This document shows, one piece after another, positions 17,452 through 27,391 of a stretch of DNA of 64,000 bases. This DNA is from an uncultured Dehalococcoidia bacterium (GTDB taxonomy: Bacteria > Chloroflexota > Dehalococcoidia > Lucifugimonadales > CATQGZ01), in assembly GCA_958295685.1 (NCBI GenBank), contig OY282365.1:2418001-2482000 (forward strand), in the 5' to 3' direction. Position numbers and translations under genes: made by a program. A model generated the notes under the pieces. The model did no database searches. It saw nothing but the letters and a program-made list of their open reading frames with translations, and was not told where the DNA came from. How positions within the stretch are numbered: position 1 is the stretch's first letter; each line of letters begins with the position of its first letter.

Positions 17452-18230
17452 CGACGGACGACTATACACTGGAAGAGCTCATGGTGGTGGAGGCGTCCCG
17501 CCACGTCTCGGACTGGGACACCGTAATGGTCGGCACCGGGCTGCCGATGGTCGCCAGCCTGTTCGCCCTGAAGAACCACGCGCCCAACATGTGCTACGTC
17601 GTGGAGACGGGCGGAATAGCCCCGCAGATCGTCGGCACGCCGAGCTCGGTGACCGATGCCCGCGTGATGCACCGCGCCGTGCGGCACGGCTCCCTGCTCG
17701 ACGCCCTCGGAGGGGTGCTCCAGCGCGGCCTGGCCGACGTTGCGTTCCTGGGAGGCGCCCAGATCGACCGGTTCGCCAACGTGAACTCCACGGTGATCGG
17801 GGACTACGACAGCCCCAAAGTGCGCTTCCCCGGAAGCGGCGGCGCCAACGACCTTGCCTCACACGCAAAGAAGATTCTCATCATCACGCGCCACGAGAAG
17901 CGCCGCTTCCCGGAGCGGTGCGACTTCATCACCAGCCCGGGCTACGTCGACGGCCCGGACGGCCGCAGGAAGGCCGGACTGCCGTCCGCATACCCCGAAA
18001 TCGTGGTGATCACCGACCTGGTGGTCATGGCCGTCGACAGGGCCACGGGATGCCTCCGAATCGAAAGACTCATGCCGGGCGTCACCGTCGAGCAGGTCAG
18101 GAACAGCACCGGATTCGACCTGCCCGCCGCCGCCGCCGCGGGAACCGTCGAGCCGCCCACCGAGGCCGAAGTGCGCCTCCTCCGCGAGGAGGTAGACCCG
18201 GGCGGCGAATACCTGAAGGCCCCCGAGTAG
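17448..18230 (+). CDS. CoA transferase subunit B (glutaconate CoA-transferase-like)
   Basis: Beta subunit, 260 residues, partner of the gene directly upstream. Visible features are the VGTGLPMVASLFAL block, VETGGIAPQ, DVAFLGGAQID and the glycine-rich FPGSGGANDLA. In glutaconate and 3-oxoacid CoA transferases the catalytic Glu lies in an E(S/N)G context in this subunit; VETGG is the candidate here. GTG 17448 overlaps the stop of subunit A. A gap of about 200 bp to the convergent recQ follows, holding only an imperfect hairpin around 18260. Confidence 0.82.
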   Translation: MTTDDYTLEELMVVEASRHVSDWDTVMVGTGLPMVASLFALKNHAPNMCYVVETGGIAPQIVGTPSSVTDARVMHRAVRHGSLLDALGGVLQRGLADVAFLGGAQIDRFANVNSTVIGDYDSPKVRFPGSGGANDLASHAKKILIITRHEKRRFPERCDFITSPGYVDGPDGRRKAGLPSAYPEIVVITDLVVMAVDRATGCLRIERLMPGVTVEQVRNSTGFDLPAAAAAGTVEPPTEAEVRLLREEVDPGGEYLKAPE

Positions 18231-18436
18231 GCCCGGCGCCGCGGACTACGGTGTTTCTGGAGCGAACGGTTCTCGTTCCGCTGGGTCTGCGCCGTCTGCG
18301 CGCGGGCTACGGCGTGAACGGATTCACGCCAACAATCATGGCTGCCGGAGGAGGGAGCGCAGGCGTCCCTACACGGAGGAGACGAGATCGGAGCCGCGTC
18401 CGATGCTCTTGTCCGGAGCGTCGGCCAGCCTGTCGT

Positions 18437-20623
<2,187 letters not shown>

Positions 20624-20742
20624 GGTGGATCAGCGCCTGATAGCCGACGTGGAGAACGGGATTTGGTATCGAGGCTTCCGGCAGCGGCGTCCCGCGGGCC
20701 GGAGCCGCCCCCAAATGCGGCGTCGCGGCAACTCGCCCTCCT

Positions 20743-21615
20743 CTACGTGTCCGTATCGTCGGGTACGGCCGTCGATCGGCGGCGGCCGAATCGGCCTCTC
20801 CCTGTTGCGAGGCGCCGACGGATCGACGTGTACCCCAAAGCCAAGACGAAGAGCGCCGCCGAGAATAGCACCACGGCAGGCCCTGACGACACGTCGACGT
20901 AGAAGCTCGCGTACAGTCCCCCGAGCCCGCACACGGCGCCGACGATGATCGAGCCGACGAGCATCATGTTGAAGTCGTTCGTCAGAAGCCTGGCGACGAC
21001 CGGCGGTATCACGAGCGCCGCGGCGATCATGGTCACGCCCAGCACCTGGAGCGAGACGACTATGACGGCCGCGAGCACGAGCGCCAGGCCGGCGTCCACC
21101 CAGCCGGAGGGTACGCCGTAGAATCGGGCTATCTCAGGCTCGAACGCCGTGAAGAGCAGGTACTTGTATCCTAGGAACACCGCCACTGCCGCTGTGAGGG
21201 CCACGACCGTGACGGCGGCAAGGTCGCCGTCCGAGATACCGAGTACGTTGCCGAACAGGGCGGCGTCGAAGCTCCGGGTGAAGGTCTTGAATCTGCTGAT
21301 GAGGGCAACCCCCATGGCAAAGCTGGCCGTGGTCACTATCCCTATCGCGGCGTCGGCCCCGATCCGGCGCTGACGGGTCGTCAGGTTGATCAGGAGCGCG
21401 GACAGGAAGCCCCAGACGCTGGCGCCGATGAGGAAGTTGATGGACATCACGTAGCTGACGACCGCTCCGCCGAAGATGGCGTGCGACAGGCCATGCCCGA
21501 TGTACGCCATGCGCCGAAGCACGATGTACACGCCAATCAGACCGCACAGGCCCCCGACCAGCGTCGAGACGATGAGCCCCCTTACGAAGAACTCGTACTC
21601 GAGTGGAGCGAACAG
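20743..21615 (-). CDS. znuB: metal ABC transporter permease (ZnuB/MntB family, apparent CTG start)
   Basis: Membrane channel subunit of a zinc or manganese importer, about 290 residues with eight or so membrane segments. The family N-terminus (FAPLEYEFFVRGLIV...GGLCGLIGVYIVLRRMAYIGHGLSH, here abridged) begins 28 codons before the first standard start (GTG 21531). The codon at the expected Met is CTG 21615-21613, preceded by AAGGAG with 6-nt spacing and lying 11 nt after the ATPase stop. The frame closes at TGA 21645, so no other start exists upstream. I take CTG as the start. It is the last gene of the fur-znuA-znuC-znuB operon. Confidence 0.88.
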   Translation of the reverse strand: MFAPLEYEFFVRGLIVSTLVGGLCGLIGVYIVLRRMAYIGHGLSHAIFGGAVVSYVMSINFLIGASVWGFLSALLINLTTRQRRIGADAAIGIVTTASFAMGVALISRFKTFTRSFDAALFGNVLGISDGDLAAVTVVALTAAVAVFLGYKYLLFTAFEPEIARFYGVPSGWVDAGLALVLAAVIVVSLQVLGVTMIAAALVIPPVVARLLTNDFNMMLVGSIIVGAVCGLGGLYASFYVDVSSGPAVVLFSAALFVLALGYTSIRRRLATGRGRFGRRRSTAVPDDTDT

Positions 21616-21625
21616 CTTCCTCTCC

Positions 21626-22468
21626 TTATTCGCGCTCCGGCGTCATGTCCGTCTTCCGTCCGTTCCGCCCGAAGACGTGAGGCGACTCCGCGACCAGCGT
21701 CATGCCCCTGTAGCGCGTCACGTGTATCTCCGCGTCGTATGTCCGCCGCAGTATCTGTGGGGTGAACACGTCATTCGGGGCGCCCTCCGCCACTATCCCG
21801 TGGTTGATACAGACGACCCACGGCAGATGCGCCGCCACGGAGTTGATCTCGTGAGTGGTCATCACGATGGTGACGTCCTGGTGGTTCAACTCGTCGAGCA
21901 GGTGCATCACCTCGTCTCGGGTCTTGATGTCCACCCCCATGGTGGGCTCGTCAAGAAGCAGCAGGCGGGGGCTGCTGACCAGCGCCCTGGCCAGGAAGGC
22001 GCGTTGCTGCTGGCCCCCGGACAGCTCCCTGATGTGCCTGCCTGCCAGATCAGCGATGCTCAGACGCTCCATGATCTGCCGTGCCATGCCGCGGTCGCGG
22101 CCGGAGAACCAGGGGAACAGGACAGACTCGGACGTTCGGCCCATCATCACCACCTGCTCGACGGTGACCGGAAAGTTCCAGTCGATGGTCTCGAGCTGCG
22201 GTACGTAGCCGACCCTCGGACGGTTCGTCCGCACGGACCGCCCATCGACAAGCACGTCCCCTTCGTACAGGGACACCGCGCCCATGATGCTGCGCAGCAG
22301 GGTCGTCTTGCCCGATCCGCTGGGGCCCAGCAGGCCCACGAAGTCGCCCCGCTTCACGACGAGGCTTACGTCCCGGAGCACCGGAGAGCCGTCATAGCCA
22401 CAGGTTACGTCCTTGATCTCGACGATTGGCTCTTCATGTTCATATTGGTGCGGAATCGGATGAAGCAA
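21626..22468 (-). CDS. znuC: metal ABC transporter ATP-binding protein
   Basis: ATPase subunit of the zinc/manganese importer, 280 residues. Walker A GPSGSGKTT (about 48-56), Q-loop in VGYVPQLE, signature LSGGQQQR, Walker B LLLLDEPTMGVD and the switch histidine in MTTHE are all present. TTG 22468 is used; a GGAG lies 14 nt upstream. Its start lies 8 nt before the end of znuA, so the genes overlap slightly or are tightly coupled. Metal identity (Zn or Mn) is inferred from the linked Fur-type regulator and is not proven. Confidence 0.92.
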   Translation of the reverse strand: MLHPIPHQYEHEEPIVEIKDVTCGYDGSPVLRDVSLVVKRGDFVGLLGPSGSGKTTLLRSIMGAVSLYEGDVLVDGRSVRTNRPRVGYVPQLETIDWNFPVTVEQVVMMGRTSESVLFPWFSGRDRGMARQIMERLSIADLAGRHIRELSGGQQQRAFLARALVSSPRLLLLDEPTMGVDIKTRDEVMHLLDELNHQDVTIVMTTHEINSVAAHLPWVVCINHGIVAEGAPNDVFTPQILRRTYDAEIHVTRYRGMTLVAESPHVFGRNGRKTDMTPERE

Positions 22469-22476
22469 GGGAAGTT

Positions 22477-23481
22477 CTACTCCGGGTACTTGGCTCTGCT
22501 CTCTCCCTCGAACACGAGGCCGGGATCGAACCCGTGCATCGCGTCGGCGCGGCCGCCCAGCGCCGTAACCATGACATCGACGTTCGACAGCATCATTCCC
22601 ATGTATGAGTGGTGGTTGTCTCCGTGGGACCCTGGGAGGTCGTCGTCCCTCAGCTGGTCTACGAACAGCGCGCCGCCTTCTCTGGCGATCTGCTCCATGA
22701 CCGGGCTGGGGAAGACCTCCGAGCCGAAGATGGCAGGGACCTTCGTCTCCCTGATCTGGTCTATGAGCCTGGCCACCTCGCGGGCCGACGGCTCCGTGAA
22801 GTCGGACGGCTGAACGGCGCCTATGATTTCCAACCCGTATCGAGGGCCGAAGAAGGGGAACGAGTCGTGGTACGTCAGCAGCTTGCGGTTCTCGGGAGGA
22901 ATGGTTCGAACGGCATCCGCGATTCTGCTGTCGAGGTCTTCGATACGGGTCTTCAGCTTTGCATAGTTCTCGTTGTAGTAGCCGGAGTTCGCGCCGTCCA
23001 GGGCCGCGAGTTCGTCACGTATCAGCTCCGCGTACCTCAGCGCCAGAACAGGGCTCGTCCAGAGATGGGGGTTCGGACGGCCCCCGGACTCACGGAACGA
23101 GAAGTCGAACACCCACTGATCCCGACTGATGGCCCGGTCGCCCAGGGCCAGGATGACCGCGCCGTCCTTCTTGTTGGCTCTCGCCATATCCAGCGAGGGT
23201 TCTTCCAGGAACAGCCCGTTCAGGACGATCAGATCGGCCTCCGACATGACCCTCGCCACCGAAGGCGCAGGGCTGAAGGTGTGAGAGTTGGTTCCTTCAG
23301 GGATGATCCCTTCGAGGTCTATCCTGTTGCCTCCGACGTTCTCCACAAGGCTTGTGATCGGGGAGACGGTGGTAACGACCTTGAGCGCGCCGTCCGTCCC
23401 GCTCATTTCCTCCGTGCCGGAGCACGCGGCCGCCGTAGTCAGCGCCAGAATCGCCGCCAGCAAGCTCGCCGCGGTGTTCAT
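22477..23481 (-). CDS. znuA: metal ABC transporter substrate-binding lipoprotein (ZnuA/TroA family)
   Basis: Captures zinc or manganese outside the membrane. The signal peptide ends in a lipobox-like TTAAACSG (Cys about 21). Family landmarks are GTNSHTFSP (first His ligand), NPHLWTSP (second His), TYHDSFPFFGPRYGLE (third His) and the C-terminal GSEVFPSP region. A short SHGDNHHSYMGMM segment near the C-terminus may be a metal-loading loop. It is 334 residues. ATG 23481 overlaps the fur stop by 4 nt (ATGA). The longer frame to 23622 runs antisense to nothing useful and lacks a signal peptide at its start, so it is rejected. Confidence 0.92.
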   Translation of the reverse strand: MNTAASLLAAILALTTAAACSGTEEMSGTDGALKVVTTVSPITSLVENVGGNRIDLEGIIPEGTNSHTFSPAPSVARVMSEADLIVLNGLFLEEPSLDMARANKKDGAVILALGDRAISRDQWVFDFSFRESGGRPNPHLWTSPVLALRYAELIRDELAALDGANSGYYNENYAKLKTRIEDLDSRIADAVRTIPPENRKLLTYHDSFPFFGPRYGLEIIGAVQPSDFTEPSAREVARLIDQIRETKVPAIFGSEVFPSPVMEQIAREGGALFVDQLRDDDLPGSHGDNHHSYMGMMLSNVDVMVTALGGRADAMHGFDPGLVFEGESRAKYPE

Positions 23482-23912
23482 TCCCCGGAGCCCGCGAGGC
23501 ATCCCGCACAGACTCCGATGATAGCGAAGTGGTCCAGATCGGCCTCGAACCCGTAGTCGCCGCGCAGGGCGGTCCAGAGGTCGGTCATGTACCGGTGGTC
23601 GAGTTGGGTCGCCCGATCGCATACGCGGCAGATCAGGTGATGGTGACGCACCTGCTCAATCCACTCGTACCGGGACTCGCTCCCTCCCATCCTGGTCTCG
23701 GAGATCAGCCTCATCTCCTTGAGGACCGAGAGGGTTCGGTAAACGGTGGATGCGTCCACGTAGGGGTAGGACTGCCTTACCTGCCCGATCACGGCGGCGG
23801 CGGAAACGTGCCCCCCTGCGTGCCTGACGGCGGACAGGATCATCAGCCTCTGGGGCGTCAGCCTGTGGCCAGAGTCTCTGAGGGTCTGGGCAGTTGCCTG
23901 TTCGCAGGTCAT
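23478..23912 (-). CDS. Fur family transcriptional regulator (probably Zur-like)
   Basis: Metal-responsive repressor of 144 residues, first gene of the metal uptake operon. Winged-helix N-terminus with HRLTPQRLMILSAV and DASTVYRTLSVL, the dimerisation segment HHHLICRVCD, and a second pair CAGC near the C-terminus; the two CxxC pairs form the structural zinc site common in Zur and PerR-like proteins. Position ahead of znuA, znuC and znuB suggests autoregulation by zinc. ATG 23912 has GAGG 8 nt upstream; a TTG at 23936 is less likely. Confidence 0.9.
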   Translation of the reverse strand: MTCEQATAQTLRDSGHRLTPQRLMILSAVRHAGGHVSAAAVIGQVRQSYPYVDASTVYRTLSVLKEMRLISETRMGGSESRYEWIEQVRHHHLICRVCDRATQLDHRYMTDLWTALRGDYGFEADLDHFAIIGVCAGCLAGSGE

Positions 23913-23941
23913 CGGAGCCTCTGCAAGTAAGTGCAACAGCA

Positions 23942-23970
23942 GATATACCGCAGGAGCGTTGAAGTGTCAA
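23942..23970 (-). promoter_or_regulatory. promoter of the fur-znuACB operon
   Basis: Read on the minus strand: TTGACA (23970-23965), a 17-bp spacer, TATATC (23947-23942). Between this and the ATG at 23912 is GTTGCACTTACTTGCAG, with two TGCA tetramers 10 bp apart, a possible operator for the encoded Fur-family repressor. The promoter is convincing; the operator is only a suggestion. Confidence 0.7.
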
Positions 23971-24021
23971 TGCCATTGGGCGCATATGCGTCTGCGCCGG
24001 AAGACGGCTGCCCCCGTTTGA

Positions 24022-24705
24022 CTATCCGAGGCGGGCCAGCAGGGCAGCAGGCGTGAAGGCCGCGGCGGCGACCACGACGCCGGCAAGCGCCAGCGAGGCT
24101 GTCCAGACGACCGTGATCGATCCCGGCCCTTTAGCCGCGCTGAGGCGGTCGATCAGGGCGGCCCCGATCACGAATAAGAGGCCGGCCCACATCGCGCTGA
24201 ACAGGAAGGGGGCCCCGGTGGCGAGACCGCGCAACGGGGACAGCATGATCGTATCAGCCGTGGCATAGAACAGGCCGGCGGGCTTGATCACGCCTGTGTA
24301 AAGCGAAAAGAGGAGCAGGGCGAACGGCAGGAAGAACCCCCCGACCAGCAGAGGAAAGAAGACCGCGTAGCTCGCCCCGAACAGTAACCACTGCGGAAGC
24401 CCCAGGCTGCGCCGTCCCGTAGTAAGAAGCTCTCTGCCTCCGTGCGCCCAATACCCAATGGGAGCGGCCAGGACCACTCCCGTGGCGGCTCCCGCCGCGT
24501 ACACGAAGAAGCCGTCGACTCCGCCCACTCGTGTGGGATCGAGAAAACCAGGCGTGCGCCCCAGCAGGTTTGCCACTACCGCGAACCCACCTACCACGCC
24601 TCCATACAGGGCCAACGCTGCCGTGAAGCTCCACCGGCTCCAGTCGGGCCGCGGCCTCCGCCGCCACGATGAGATGACTATTCGATCGAGAGTGCCAGTC
24701 GTCAT
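24022..24705 (-). CDS. hypothetical multi-pass membrane protein
   Basis: 227 residues with about five hydrophobic segments (near residues 27-45, 68-88, 108-135, 160-182 and 196-220) and a basic N-terminus rich in Arg and Trp. I do not recognise the family. There is no signal peptide cleavage site or catalytic motif. ATG 24705 is the only sensible start; AGGA is too close to serve as a good ribosome site. It is divergent from the orphan permease at 24777, with 71 bp between the two starts, and it lies upstream of the fur operon without being part of it. Confidence 0.6.
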   Translation of the reverse strand: MTTGTLDRIVISSWRRRPRPDWSRWSFTAALALYGGVVGGFAVVANLLGRTPGFLDPTRVGGVDGFFVYAAGAATGVVLAAPIGYWAHGGRELLTTGRRSLGLPQWLLFGASYAVFFPLLVGGFFLPFALLLFSLYTGVIKPAGLFYATADTIMLSPLRGLATGAPFLFSAMWAGLLFVIGAALIDRLSAAKGPGSITVVWTASLALAGVVVAAAAFTPAALLARLG

Positions 24706-24764
24706 TTCCTAAATGTACCACATCCGACGCGGGATGCCGACACCACTACCTGCAAGTTAGGCCG

Positions 24765-24770
24765 TATAAT
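24765..24770 (+). promoter_or_regulatory. -10 box giving a leaderless transcript
   Basis: Perfect TATAAT ending 6 nt before the GTG start at 24777. A transcript would begin at or next to the start codon, and no Shine-Dalgarno sequence exists between them. No strong -35 is visible about 17 bp upstream. The arrangement matches the leaderless start codons of the word-array cassettes in this window. Confidence 0.55.
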
Positions 24771-24776
24771 GAAGCT

Positions 24777-25772
24777 GTGATTGCATTCCTCGTTCGCCGA
24801 ACGCTGACCGCCGTGCTTTCGATAGCGGCTATCTCCGTGGTGTCGTTCTTGGTCGTCCAGCCCAGGAGCGGAGACTCGGTCAACACCTATATCGAGCAGA
24901 TGGTCGGGGTCCGCGCCGGCACGAGCGCGGGCACCGAGGCCGCGCCGTATGACCGTACTCTCGAGGAACTGCTTCGCATCGAATACGACGTGAGACGGCC
25001 CGTCGTCGTCCGGTATGCCGACTGGGCGTGGGACGCCCTGCAGCTGAATTACGGCGTAAGGTTCTCGACGGTGATGCGCCATCGCCTTCTCAACACCGTG
25101 CTCCTAGCACTGGGCACGATAGCCTTCACGTGGGTGCTGGCGTTCCCGATCGGCATATATTCGGCGGTCAGGCATAACACGAGTCCGGACTACGCCGTGA
25201 CATTCGTGGGGTTCCTCGGCCTGGCAATACCGGATTTCCTGCTTGCGCTCGTGCTGCTGTGGATAGGTATCGCGTGGTTCGGCATAAGCGTCGGCGGCCT
25301 CTACTCGCCCGACTACCTGGACGCGCGATGGAGCATCGGCCGCGTGGTCGATCTGCTGAGTCATCTCTGGATCCCCGCGCTCGTGCTGGGAACGGCCGGG
25401 ACGGCGGCGCTGGTCAGGATAATGAGGAACAACCTGCTGGACGAGCTCGGGAAGCCGTACGTGGCGGCTGCCCGCGCCAGGGGCGTGTCCGAGTGGAGGC
25501 TGGTGCTGAAGTATCCTGTGCGTATGGCGCTGAACCCATTCGTCAGCACGGCGGGATACATGCTCCCGTTCCTGCTGTCCGGCAGCGTCGTGGTGTCGGT
25601 GGTGCTGAGCCTGCCGACCCTGGGCCCCGTGCTGCTGGATGCGTTCCTGAACAATCGGCCGTTTCTCGCGGCAGCCGTAGTGTTCTGGCTGGGTGTGCTG
25701 ACCGTGGTCGGCACGTTCATATCGGACATCCTGCTGATATGGCTAGACCCGAGGGTCCGACTCGAATCCTAG
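24777..25772 (+). CDS. ABC transporter permease, DppB/OppB-like (orphan)
   Basis: Inner-membrane permease of the peptide/nickel class, 331 residues, with the N-terminal RRTLTAVLSIAAISVVSF segment, an extracytoplasmic loop and about five further membrane helices. The cytoplasmic EAA-type loop is AAARARGVSEWRLVLKYPVR. No cognate DppC, ATPase or binding protein is adjacent: a MITE-like element begins 29 bp after the stop, then an unrelated gene. Either the operon was broken or this half works with subunits encoded elsewhere. GTG 24777 is chosen because it directly follows the -10 box at 24765. Confidence 0.82.
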   Translation: MIAFLVRRTLTAVLSIAAISVVSFLVVQPRSGDSVNTYIEQMVGVRAGTSAGTEAAPYDRTLEELLRIEYDVRRPVVVRYADWAWDALQLNYGVRFSTVMRHRLLNTVLLALGTIAFTWVLAFPIGIYSAVRHNTSPDYAVTFVGFLGLAIPDFLLALVLLWIGIAWFGISVGGLYSPDYLDARWSIGRVVDLLSHLWIPALVLGTAGTAALVRIMRNNLLDELGKPYVAAARARGVSEWRLVLKYPVRMALNPFVSTAGYMLPFLLSGSVVVSVVLSLPTLGPVLLDAFLNNRPFLAAAVVFWLGVLTVVGTFISDILLIWLDPRVRLES

Positions 25773-25800
25773 CAAGTCTTTTCCGCTTCACAAGCGGCGT

Positions 25801-26206
25801 GTAACAGTCAGAGTTGACGAGGTCTTTCGATCAGCGTAGTCCTGATAAGCAGATGGCTGGGTACCCCGCCCCACCCGCCCATTGGAAACTGGGGGCAAAG
25901 CCCCCTGACCCCCTGCGCCAGAGGGAAATCCCCTTGACTACAGCGAACTCCTGTACTATATTATTCACATGGAAGCAGCCCACCCAGCAACAGCCCTGAA
26001 GACCCCTGTTCCACAATTGTCCCAGAACTGTCCCAGCTCCGTTCCACATCTGTTCCACAAGTGCCCCACATTTGTTCCACGAAATCGAACCCTCAGCTAC
26101 GAGATGGGACAAAATGGAACAGTTTGGGACAGTTTCGGCGAGAAGCGCAGGCCGCGACCGCCCTGTGCTTGCAGACAGGGAGACCTCATCAACTCTGAAC
26201 TGTTAC
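25801..26206. mobile_element. MITE-like element, copy 3, carrying word-array cassette B1
   Basis: The left end GTAACAGTCAGAGTTGACGAGGTC and the right end GACCTCATCAACTCTGAACTGTTAC are inverted copies of each other. The left 130 bp is the reverse of the right half of copies 1 and 2 (CCACCCGCCCATTGG, GGGGGC-AAA-GCCCCC). The middle is cassette B1. The nesting shows that the cassette is cargo of, or a variable interior of, the same element family. It begins 29 bp after the orphan permease gene and ends 70 bp before the S51-like gene. Confidence 0.65.
25934..26146 (+). repeat. word-array cassette B1: promoter, TGTTCCA/TGTCCCA array and antiwords
   Basis: TTGACT (25934-25939), 17-bp spacer, TATATT (25957-25962) and ATG 25969 six nt later. 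From about 26008 to 26080 seven words alternate between TGTTCCA and TGTCCCA types. The block GAAATCGAACCCTCAGCTACGAGATG follows; it is clearly the same framework as in the A cassettes. Then three antiwords occur: TGGGACA, TGGAACA and TGGGACA, exact reverse complements of the two word types. Two word types having two matching antiword types is the strongest evidence that pairing matters. The frame from ATG 25969 (MEAAHPATALKT) stays open for 97 codons past the element end. Confidence 0.7.
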
Positions 26207-26275
26207 GGCGGCGTTCCCGCCTCGGTCTGCAGATATTTCATATGGTACGATGTGGCGGTTGACCTCGGAGCCGAT

Positions 26276-27310
26276 ATGCCTGCGCCTGGACTGATAACTC
26301 TGATGGGGTCGGGTGAGACCTCCCCCGGCGGTCGTATCCTGCATGAGGCGGCACTCGGGAAGCTGTCCCGGCCGGTGAACGTCGTGATCATGGAGACCCC
26401 CGCAGGGTTCGAGCCGAACTCCGCATACGTAGCAAACAGGGTCTCCGAGTTCATCCGGCGCCGGCTTCGGAACCACGGCCCGGTCGTCACGGTGATCCCG
26501 GCGCGGCGGCGCGATTCTGAGATGGGCACCAACAACCCTGATATCCTGCGTCCCATTCTGAATGCGGACTATATCTTCATGGGGCCTGGTAGCCCGAGCT
26601 ACGCGGTCCGTCACCTGGCCGGGAGCCTCGCGTGGGAGATGATACTGGCAAGGCATCGTCTCGGGGCTTGTCTGGGGTTCTCGAGCAGCGCCGTCATCTC
26701 CGTCGGGAAGAGCGCTGTCCCGATCTATGAGATATACAAGGTTGGCGAGGACCCGCGCTGGATACCTGGGCTCGATCTGCTGGGGCATTTCGGTCTCAGG
26801 CTCGCCTGTGTTACTCACTGGAACAACACGGAGGGCGGGGCGAACCTCGACACGAGCCGCTGCTACGTCGGCAGGGACAGGATGGAGGTCCTGCTCTCCA
26901 CTCTGTCGAGCGGCGTCACGGTGGTGGGCATAGACGAACACACCGCGCTCACGCTGGACTTCTCGGAGAATTCGTGCAGAGTCGTTGGCAAGGGGACGGT
27001 CACTCTCATAAGGGACGGAGAGGAGCGGGTACTAGGGCCCGACCGCGCTTTCCCGATGAGTGATCTGGGGGAAATTCGCATCCCAGAGCCGGACGAGGGC
27101 ATACGGCCCGACGTATGGGCGGAGGCGGCAGCGGCGCAGTGGACTGAAGAGCCGGCGCTGCCTGACGAGGCGGCGGCGCTGGTTGCCGAACGTGAAGGGG
27201 CCCGGCAGCTGAAGGACTGGGACAGGGCCGACATGCTGCGGGCACGGCTGTCGGAGATGGGTTATGCGGTCGTGGACACTCCCGACGGGCCGAGGTTGGA
27301 TGTCGCCTGA
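26276..27310 (+). CDS. peptidase S51-like protein fused to a CysRS-like C-terminal segment
   Basis: 344 residues. The N-terminal 270 look like a peptidase E/cyanophycinase-type class I glutaminase-amidotransferase fold: GLITLMGSGETSPGG, METPAGFEPNS, IFMGPGSPSYAVR, and GACLGFSSSAV at the place of the serine nucleophile elbow. The classical G-T-S-A-G is altered, so activity is uncertain. The last 45 residues (AREGARQLKDWDRADMLRARL and DTPDGPR motifs) resemble the extreme C-terminus of cysteinyl-tRNA synthetases. ATG 26276 has CGGAG 8 nt upstream; the frame is open to 26072, but that part is MITE sequence. The substrate is unknown. Confidence 0.72.
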   Translation: MPAPGLITLMGSGETSPGGRILHEAALGKLSRPVNVVIMETPAGFEPNSAYVANRVSEFIRRRLRNHGPVVTVIPARRRDSEMGTNNPDILRPILNADYIFMGPGSPSYAVRHLAGSLAWEMILARHRLGACLGFSSSAVISVGKSAVPIYEIYKVGEDPRWIPGLDLLGHFGLRLACVTHWNNTEGGANLDTSRCYVGRDRMEVLLSTLSSGVTVVGIDEHTALTLDFSENSCRVVGKGTVTLIRDGEERVLGPDRAFPMSDLGEIRIPEPDEGIRPDVWAEAAAAQWTEEPALPDEAAALVAEREGARQLKDWDRADMLRARLSEMGYAVVDTPDGPRLDVA

Positions 27311-27391
27311 GTCCCCTCATAGCCGATGGGCGCAGGGACGCTGAGAATCTGGAGAGAGGGGACGAGCGAGGCCCGGCGCGGCTCTTCTTCC

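Noticed and set aside
26072..26275. N-terminal extension of the S51-like protein
   Set aside because: The extra 68 codons are MITE/cassette sequence; the ATG at 26276 has a good ribosome site.
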